Of a stretch of DNA of 10,372 nucleotides, positions 6,124 through 10,372 are shown piece after piece. Each line of letters starts with the position of its first letter. Position 1 is the first letter of the stretch. The notes under the pieces are model-generated. The model saw only the letters and a program-made list of their open reading frames with translations, was not told the DNA's origin and did no database searches. The DNA comes from Deltaproteobacteria bacterium (GTDB lineage: Bacteria; Desulfobacterota; Dissulfuribacteria; Dissulfuribacterales; UBA3076): NCBI GenBank assembly GCA_030605675.1, contig JAUWHV010000027.1, positions 1 to 10,372 on the forward strand, in the 5' to 3' direction. The position numbers and the translations under genes were made by a program.

Positions 6124-7185
6124 TCAGGCCAGAATATCCCCAAGTTCCTGTCGTGGGGGCCGCGTGAGCAACTCGTTAACAGCATCTTTAGGGTCGAGGC
6201 CTTGGTACAGCACCCTGTAAACCTGATTCGTAATGGGCATCTCGACTTTATACTTCTCAGCCATGGCATAGACTGAGTTTGTAGTCTTGACACCTTCTGC
6301 TACCATGCTCATTTCCTTCAGTATGGTATCAATGGACTGGCCCTGGCCCAGCTTCAGGCCAACCTGGCGATTTCGGCTCAGGTCTCCGGTACAGGTAAGC
6401 ACAAGATCTCCAAGACCGGCAAGCCCTGCAAAGGTCAGAGGATTTGCACCCAACCTCATACCCAGTCGCGACATCTCCGCAAGTCCCCTGGTAATCAGGG
6501 CCGCTCTTGTATTGGTCCCAAATCCCATGCCGTCTGATATGCCGGAGGCGATAGCAATGACGTTTTTTAAAGCCCCGCCCAGTTGAACACCCATAAGATC
6601 CAAGCTGGTATAAACCCTGAAGGTCTCAGTAGTAAAAAGGTCCTGGAGACCGGTACACAGTTTATGTTCTGAAGCTGCTATTGTGACAGCAGTCGGGATG
6701 GAAGATGCTACCTCTTGAGCAAAACTTGGGCCGGAAAGGGCAGCTAACCTGCCGGATAGCCTGGATGGAAGCACCTCCTCCATGATTTCCGTCATGGTGA
6801 GCAATGTCCTGTTTTCTATCCCCTTACTGGCAGAGACTAGGGCATAAGGAAGATTTGGTGATTTGGTGATTTGGTGATTTGGTGATTGTGAAAGATCGTT
6901 AAGGGCCATCGAGACCTGTTTGGCGACCTCTCTGAAACCATGTGAGGGCACTACAAAAAGAATGACCTCTTTATCTGTGACGGCTTTTGAAATATCTGAG
7001 GTAATTTTCAGCGCTGCGGGCAATTCTATGCCCGGGAGGTATGATTTATTTTCACGGCTCTTGCGGATTTGTTTTGCAAACTCATGGTTCCTGGCCCAAA
7101 GTACTGTTTTAATTCCTTTGTTGGCCAGAAGTACGGCAAGAGCAGTTCCCCAGCTCCCGGCCCCCAATACTCCTACTTGTTTCAT
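6124..7185 (-). CDS. gpsA: Glycerol-3-phosphate dehydrogenase [NAD(P)+] with in-frame repeat insertion
   Basis: GpsA reduces dihydroxyacetone phosphate to sn-glycerol 3-phosphate, the backbone for phospholipids. The Rossmann domain opens with VGVLGAGSWGTALA (residues 4-17), followed by VVPSHGFREV (78-87), SASKGIE (118-124, with substrate-binding K121) and GPSFAQEV (152-159). The helical domain has LGGALKNVIAIASG with K207 in the place of the catalytic Lys, then GLGDLVLTC and LSRNRQVG. The length is 353 residues against about 330-340 usual for the family. The excess maps to residues about 99-113, coded by a GATTTGGT octamer array, in the loop before the SASKGIE strand. The ATG overlaps the gyrA stop as ATGA and has an AGGACGAGGA stretch just upstream. 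All active-site motifs are intact, so the insertion is probably tolerated. Confidence 0.98.
   Translation of the reverse strand: MKQVGVLGAGSWGTALAVLLANKGIKTVLWARNHEFAKQIRKSRENKSYLPGIELPAALKITSDISKAVTDKEVILFVVPSHGFREVAKQVSMALNDLSQSPNHQITKSPNLPYALVSASKGIENRTLLTMTEIMEEVLPSRLSGRLAALSGPSFAQEVASSIPTAVTIAASEHKLCTGLQDLFTTETFRVYTSLDLMGVQLGGALKNVIAIASGISDGMGFGTNTRAALITRGLAEMSRLGMRLGANPLTFAGLAGLGDLVLTCTGDLSRNRQVGLKLGQGQSIDTILKEMSMVAEGVKTTNSVYAMAEKYKVEMPITNQVYRVLYQGLDPKDAVNELLTRPPRQELGDILA
6852..6887. repeat. GATTTGGT octamer array inside gpsA
   Basis: Four and a half perfect tandem copies of GATTTGGT (plus-strand reading) lie within the gpsA reading frame. On the coding strand they give a 24-base, 8-residue period (SPNHQITK then SPN), so three added units preserve the frame. 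The encoded peptide falls between the VPSHGFREV helix and the SASKGIE strand, where GpsA normally has a short surface loop. Simple octamer repeats like this look intergenic in character and are unusual inside a conserved enzyme gene. Confidence 0.95.
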
Positions 7186-9638
7186 TCCTCGTCCTGTTCA
7201 GCCAGCTTTGCCACTGCTGCCAGGTGGTCTCCTTTCCGGATCCGTATCAGGCGCACGCCCTGGGTAGATCGCCCGATTGTGCGTACGTCCTGAACGCCTA
7301 TTCGAATGATATTCCCGCCGGCACCGATCAGCATGACCTCGTCATGGCCGTTTACAAGGATTACACCTACTACATGGCCTACCTTTTCTGTGGTCTTGAT
7401 ATTGATTACGCCCCTTCCACCCCTTGACTGCAAACGGTACTCGCTCACCTGGGTCCGCTTTCCGTATCCGTTCTCAGTGACCGTAAACAGTGTATCCCGG
7501 GCTTCTGAGATTACCACCATTGCGACTACGCAGTCTCCTTTCGCGAGTTTAATGCCCCGCACACCTGCCGCAGTGCGACCCATGGATCTTACGTTGCCTT
7601 CCGGAAACCGAATACTGTGTCCGTGCCTGGTGCCAAGAAATATATCAGCCTGGCCGTCAGTAATGGCAGCAGCTATAATTTCGTCGCCATCGCGTACTGT
7701 GGCAGCAATGATGCCTGTCGGCCTGGGCCTTGAAAATGCTTCAAGAGAGGTCTTTTTGACCACTCCGTTCTTTGTTGCCATAATCACAAAACGATCCGGT
7801 TCAAAGATACGTACCGGCACGATAGCGGCAATATGCTCATTGGCCTCCCTGTCAATCGGCAAAAGATTTATTAGGGCTTTGCCGCGGCTCGTCCTGGATG
7901 CCTGCGGAATCTCATGGACCTTCAGCCAGTAAAGCCTCCCCAGATTGCTGAAGCAGAGGAAATAATCATGAGTGGAGGCCACAAATAGATCAGCAACAAA
8001 ATCTTCCTGCTTTTTGGATAGTCCGGTGATACCCTTTCCGCCGCGTCTCTGGCTGTGATACAGGCTCAGAGGGTTACGTTTGATATAGCCACTGTGCGAT
8101 AATGTTACCACCATGTCCTCTTCAACTATCAGGTCTTCGATATTGATCTCTTCAGGATCCCCTATTAACTCAGTGCGCCTGGGAATAGCGTATTCGTCCT
8201 TAAGGAGCCTGAGTTCTTTTTCAATAATTTCAAGGACTAGGGCATCACTTGCCAGGATTTCTTTATAGCTTTTGATATTGTTCAGGAGTTGCTGATAATC
8301 TTCCAGGATCTTTTTCCGCTCAAGGCCGGTCAGGCGCTGAAGTTTCATGTCGAGAATTGCCTGGGCCTGAATGGTCGTGAGTCCGAAATGCTCAATAAGT
8401 CCTGATCTGGCCTCCGCAGGTGTGCTTGATCCTCGAATCAGGGCCACCACCTCGTCCAGGTTGTCAAGCGCGATCTTAAGGCCCTCGAGTATATGGGCGC
8501 GCTCTTCGGCCTTTCTAAGCTCATATGTAGTGCGTCTGATGATTACGGTTTTTCTGTGCTGGAGGAAGTGGGCCAGGACCTCTTTGAGGTTGAGGAGTTC
8601 CGGTCTGCCATTGACTATGGCGAGAAGGATTATCCCAAAAGAGCTCCCCATGGCCGTGTGTTTATAGAGGTGGTTGAGGATAACCTGGGCGATCCCCTCT
8701 TTCTTCAGCTCTACTACGATCCTCATTCCATCCCGGTCGGATTCGTCCCGCACAACATGGATCCCTTCAATCTTTTTATCGCGGACAAGTTGGGCGATCT
8801 TTTCTACCAGCTTTGCTTTGTTAACCTGGTATGGGATCTGGTTAATAACTATGTGTTCCCGCTTGCCTTTGGCTTGCTGTTCCACTATAGCCCTGGCCCG
8901 CATTTTAATGATTCCGCGTCCTGTCTCATAGGCTGACTTGATGCCGCCTTTCCCGCATATAAAGCCGGCGGTTGGAAAGTCCGGACCTGGAATATATTCC
9001 ATAATATCGGCTACGGTCATATTTGGATTACGTATAAGGGCGATCAGCGCATCCACTACCTCACCGAGATTGTGAGGAGGAATGTTGGTGGCCATTCCCA
9101 CGGCTATGCCGGATGAACCATTGATTAATAAATTCGGCACCTTAGAGGGAAGCACCAAGGGTTCTTCAAGGGAGTTGTCGTAATTAGCGACAAAATCTAC
9201 GGTTTCCTTATCAATATCCGCCATGAGTTCATGGGCCAGTTTGGTTTGACGGATTTCAGTGTAACGCATGGCCGCAGGGGCATCTCCATCGACCGATCCA
9301 AAATTCCCCTGACCATCGATAAGAGGATAGCCCATGGAAAAGTCCTGGGCCATTCGAACTATGGTGTCATAAACCGCTGTGTCTCCGTGAGGGTGATACT
9401 TACCTATTACATCGCCCACTATGCGGGCTGATTTCTTATACGGTTTATTATAGTCGTTTCTCAGGTCCTGCATGGCAAAGAGGATGCGCCTGTGCACCGG
9501 CTTGAGTCCATCCCGGACGTCGGGCAGGGCCCTTCCGATTATCACGCTCATGGCATAATCGAGATAGGACTTCTTGAGTTCTTCGGCAATGCCGCACGAC
9601 TTGGTGGTTCCAGAAAATATTTCTATCTGTTCCTGCAT
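7182..9638 (-). CDS. gyrA: DNA gyrase subunit A
   Basis: GyrA is the breakage-reunion subunit of DNA gyrase (A2B2), which introduces negative supercoils using ATP hydrolysed by GyrB. The N-terminal core is clear: SYLDYAMSVIIGRALPDVRDGLKPVHRR (24-51), HPHGDTAVYDTIVRMAQ (82-98) and AAMRYTE with catalytic Y126. In the quinolone region the positions equivalent to E. coli S83 and D87 are T87 and D91. Threonine there is a natural state in some bacteria. The C-terminal beta-pinwheel has the gyrase-specific GyrA box QRRGGKG (530-536), separating it from topoisomerase IV ParC. At 818 residues it is shorter than E. coli GyrA, mainly at the acidic tail (EQDEE). The ATG has AGGAG about nine bases upstream. 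The stop overlaps the gpsA start as ATGA. gyrB is not in this window. Confidence 0.99.
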   Translation of the reverse strand: MQEQIEIFSGTTKSCGIAEELKKSYLDYAMSVIIGRALPDVRDGLKPVHRRILFAMQDLRNDYNKPYKKSARIVGDVIGKYHPHGDTAVYDTIVRMAQDFSMGYPLIDGQGNFGSVDGDAPAAMRYTEIRQTKLAHELMADIDKETVDFVANYDNSLEEPLVLPSKVPNLLINGSSGIAVGMATNIPPHNLGEVVDALIALIRNPNMTVADIMEYIPGPDFPTAGFICGKGGIKSAYETGRGIIKMRARAIVEQQAKGKREHIVINQIPYQVNKAKLVEKIAQLVRDKKIEGIHVVRDESDRDGMRIVVELKKEGIAQVILNHLYKHTAMGSSFGIILLAIVNGRPELLNLKEVLAHFLQHRKTVIIRRTTYELRKAEERAHILEGLKIALDNLDEVVALIRGSSTPAEARSGLIEHFGLTTIQAQAILDMKLQRLTGLERKKILEDYQQLLNNIKSYKEILASDALVLEIIEKELRLLKDEYAIPRRTELIGDPEEINIEDLIVEEDMVVTLSHSGYIKRNPLSLYHSQRRGGKGITGLSKKQEDFVADLFVASTHDYFLCFSNLGRLYWLKVHEIPQASRTSRGKALINLLPIDREANEHIAAIVPVRIFEPDRFVIMATKNGVVKKTSLEAFSRPRPTGIIAATVRDGDEIIAAAITDGQADIFLGTRHGHSIRFPEGNVRSMGRTAAGVRGIKLAKGDCVVAMVVISEARDTLFTVTENGYGKRTQVSEYRLQSRGGRGVINIKTTEKVGHVVGVILVNGHDEVMLIGAGGNIIRIGVQDVRTIGRSTQGVRLIRIRKGDHLAAVAKLAEQDEE

Positions 9639-9695
9639 TTTCGCAGACTCCTGACTTGTACCGGTCTTATTGTAAAAGAGTGGTCGATGTGATAA

Positions 9696-10139
9696 TTAGC
9701 TGAGGCTGGTCCCTGTAGTGGTCATGGTAAGCTGGCAGTGTTTCACGCCCTTAAGGACTTTTAACCTGTAGGCCAGATTGCGCAGGACATCAGGTTCCCC
9801 ACGGACAATAACTACCTCCAGACAGTTGTGATGATCCAAGTGAACATGCTGCGATACTATAACATGGTCTGGAAAATTGTGCTGAATATCAATAATTGAA
9901 TCTACCAACTCCCTCTTGTGGTGGTCAAATACATAGGCGATAACGCCCACCACCTTTTGTCCTTCAAACTCTTTTTCCCACTCCTGCTCTATTAATTTTT
10001 CCCGTATGAGGTCGCGAATGGCCTCTGACCTGTTATTGTATTCCCGCTCTCTGATGTATTTGTCAAAGGCACGAATCAGATCATGAGGAATAGAGACTCC
10101 GAATCTTGTTATTGACTTGTCTTCTTCTATTTCTTTCAT
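9696..10139 (-). CDS. nikR: NikR-family nickel-responsive transcriptional regulator
   Basis: NikR is a tetrameric repressor that binds nickel and shuts down nickel uptake genes. The N-terminal ribbon-helix-helix (about residues 10-50) has the strand ITRFGVSIP and the helical YNNRSEAIRDLIRE motif that is highly conserved in NikR. The C-terminal ACT-like nickel-binding domain carries the four expected ligands: H73 in FDHHKREL, and H98, H100 and C106 in SQHVHLDHHNCLE, matching E. coli H76, H87, H89 and C95. The length (147) is typical. The ATG is preceded by a weak GAGAG. A promoter lies about 95 bases upstream. No nickel transporter or nickel enzyme gene is visible, so its targets lie elsewhere. 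Only 57 bases separate it from gyrA, without an evident terminator. Confidence 0.94.
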   Translation of the reverse strand: MKEIEEDKSITRFGVSIPHDLIRAFDKYIREREYNNRSEAIRDLIREKLIEQEWEKEFEGQKVVGVIAYVFDHHKRELVDSIIDIQHNFPDHVIVSQHVHLDHHNCLEVVIVRGEPDVLRNLAYRLKVLKGVKHCQLTMTTTGTSLS

Positions 10140-10161
10140 GGTATCTCTCAGAAATTTAAAT

Positions 10162-10188
10162 AGTAACCGTTCAGAGGTTCAGGGTTAC
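10162..10188. repeat. Copy 3 of dispersed motif, with a GTAACC/GGTTAC inverted repeat in the nikR leader
   Basis: AGTAACCGTTCA (10162-10173) is followed within two bases by GGTTCAGGGTTA (10176-10187), which is an exact match to 3105-3116. The outer GTAACC and GGTTAC form a perfect 6-bp inverted repeat with a 14-base spacer, about 24 bases upstream of the nikR ATG. It could be an operator, but the half-sites point the opposite way from the GTGTTAC...GTAACAC type described for some NikR proteins. A dispersed repeat is the simpler reading. Confidence 0.6.
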
Positions 10189-10237
10189 AATTTCATGTCA
10201 CAATTTCCCCAATGACTGATAACTTATGATCAATTTC

Positions 10238-10266
10238 ACTAAACCATTGTGGCGACATATTGTCAA
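10238..10266 (-). promoter_or_regulatory. Predicted sigma-70-type promoter for nikR-gyrA
   Basis: On the minus strand a perfect -35 box TTGACA (10261-10266) is followed after exactly 17 bases by TTTAGT (10238-10243), which matches four of six -10 positions. Transcription would begin near 10231, giving a leader of about 90 bases before nikR. It lies just downstream of a probable terminator, which suits a transcript start. It is assigned by motif only. Confidence 0.55.
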
Positions 10267-10290
10267 TGAGTTAAGGCTGTTAAGCACTTA

Positions 10291-10318
10291 ACAAAAAAAG
10301 GCCCTGGGAAGGCCCTAA
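10291..10318 (-). terminator. Probable Rho-independent terminator of an upstream minus-strand gene
   Basis: Read on the minus strand, AGGGCCT, TCCC, AGGGCCT is followed by a run of T. The two heptamers can pair as a 7-bp stem with one central G-G mismatch around a 4-base loop, or as five pairs with a bulged G. The T-run follows at once. An in-frame TGA stop lies about 17 bases before the stem (10335-10337). The stem is weak, so confidence is moderate. Confidence 0.5.
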
Positions 10319-10334
10319 AAGGGGATTGGTAAGG

Positions 10335-10370
10335 TCAGATAGCTTCTTTTTGGTCACAAATCCGGCCTGA
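10335..10370 (-). CDS. Possible 3' end of an upstream gene (partial)
   Basis: In one minus-strand frame the right edge reads SGRICDQKEAI followed by TGA at 10335-10337. The stop is placed just ahead of the predicted terminator, as expected for a gene end. Eleven residues are too few to name a product, and the other open frame at this edge would run through the terminator. This is a positional inference only. Confidence 0.25.
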   Translation of the reverse strand, partial: SGRICDQKEAI

Positions 10371-10372
10371 AT

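Noticed and set aside
8493..8936. 147-codon plus-strand open frame
   Set aside because: It lies wholly within gyrA on the opposite strand, has no recognisable domain, and mirrors the codon bias of gyrA.
9376..9384. Quinolone-resistance substitution at GyrA T87
   Set aside because: Thr at this position is the natural residue in some bacteria and D91 is retained, so resistance cannot be claimed from sequence alone.
10163..10188. NikR operator made of GTAACC and GGTTAC half-sites
   Set aside because: The half-sites are inverted relative to the NikR sites I know of, and the same motif recurs at unrelated loci, so a dispersed repeat is preferred. It stays open to a binding test.
10280..10357. 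Short minus-strand frame from GTG reading VTKKKLSDLTNPLLG and ending at TAA 10280-10282
   Set aside because: It looks protein-like for about 15 residues, but it has no ribosome site and runs through the predicted terminator stem and T-run. It could also be the tail of a longer upstream gene, which cannot be judged from this edge.

Overview
All eleven genes recognised here lie on the minus strand, so the window is transcribed from its right end to its left. Coding density is high, base composition is near 50% GC, and most junctions are only a few bases long. No rRNA, tRNA, CRISPR array, transposase or phage gene was seen. Futalosine-pathway menaquinone genes (mqnB, mqnD), a Tol-Pal cluster, a NikR nickel regulator, a gyrA-gpsA pair and a UPF0280 (ApbE-like) gene together suggest a Gram-negative anaerobe of the Desulfobacterota (deltaproteobacterial) type. 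That placement is inferred from gene content; no phylogeny was run.

Right part (10372 to 5387): a probable terminator and a possible gene tail sit at the right edge. A good promoter (TTGACA, 17 bp, TTTAGT) then leads into nikR, gyrA, gpsA and the UPF0280 gene. gyrA and gpsA overlap by ATGA, and gpsA and UPF0280 are 5 bp apart, so a single transcript carrying replication/topology, phospholipid-precursor and unknown functions is likely.

Middle part (5386 to 2175): a 254-bp gap holds a 133-bp nested palindrome. It is followed by a metallo-beta-lactamase-fold hydrolase resembling RNase Z, an unrecognised cysteine-rich protein, futalosine hydrolase (mqnB) and 1,4-dihydroxy-6-naphthoate synthase (mqnD). 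The cysteine-rich gene overlaps mqnB by ATGA. mqnB and mqnD act in the same menaquinone pathway, and the two genes ahead of them share their transcript direction and tight spacing.

Left part (2029 to 2): tolQ, tolR and a tolA/tonB-like gene encode an inner-membrane, proton-driven Tol/Ton motor and its periplasm-spanning arm. tolR and tolA overlap by 29 bp. tolB and pal, the usual next genes, would lie beyond the left edge.

The most unusual feature is a set of short 7-8 bp tandem or inverted repeats: GAAATTG-type at 2090-2156, GGTTCAA-type at 3083-3110, CGCTAAG-type at 5203-5335, GATTTGGT at 6852-6887, and a degenerate copy at 10162-10188. One lies inside gpsA and keeps the frame, adding about 14 residues to the enzyme. 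Three intergenic copies carry a shared GTAACCGTTYA motif. No clear new multi-gene defence or metabolic system was found. The best candidates for new biology are this repeat family and the cysteine-rich partner of mqnB.
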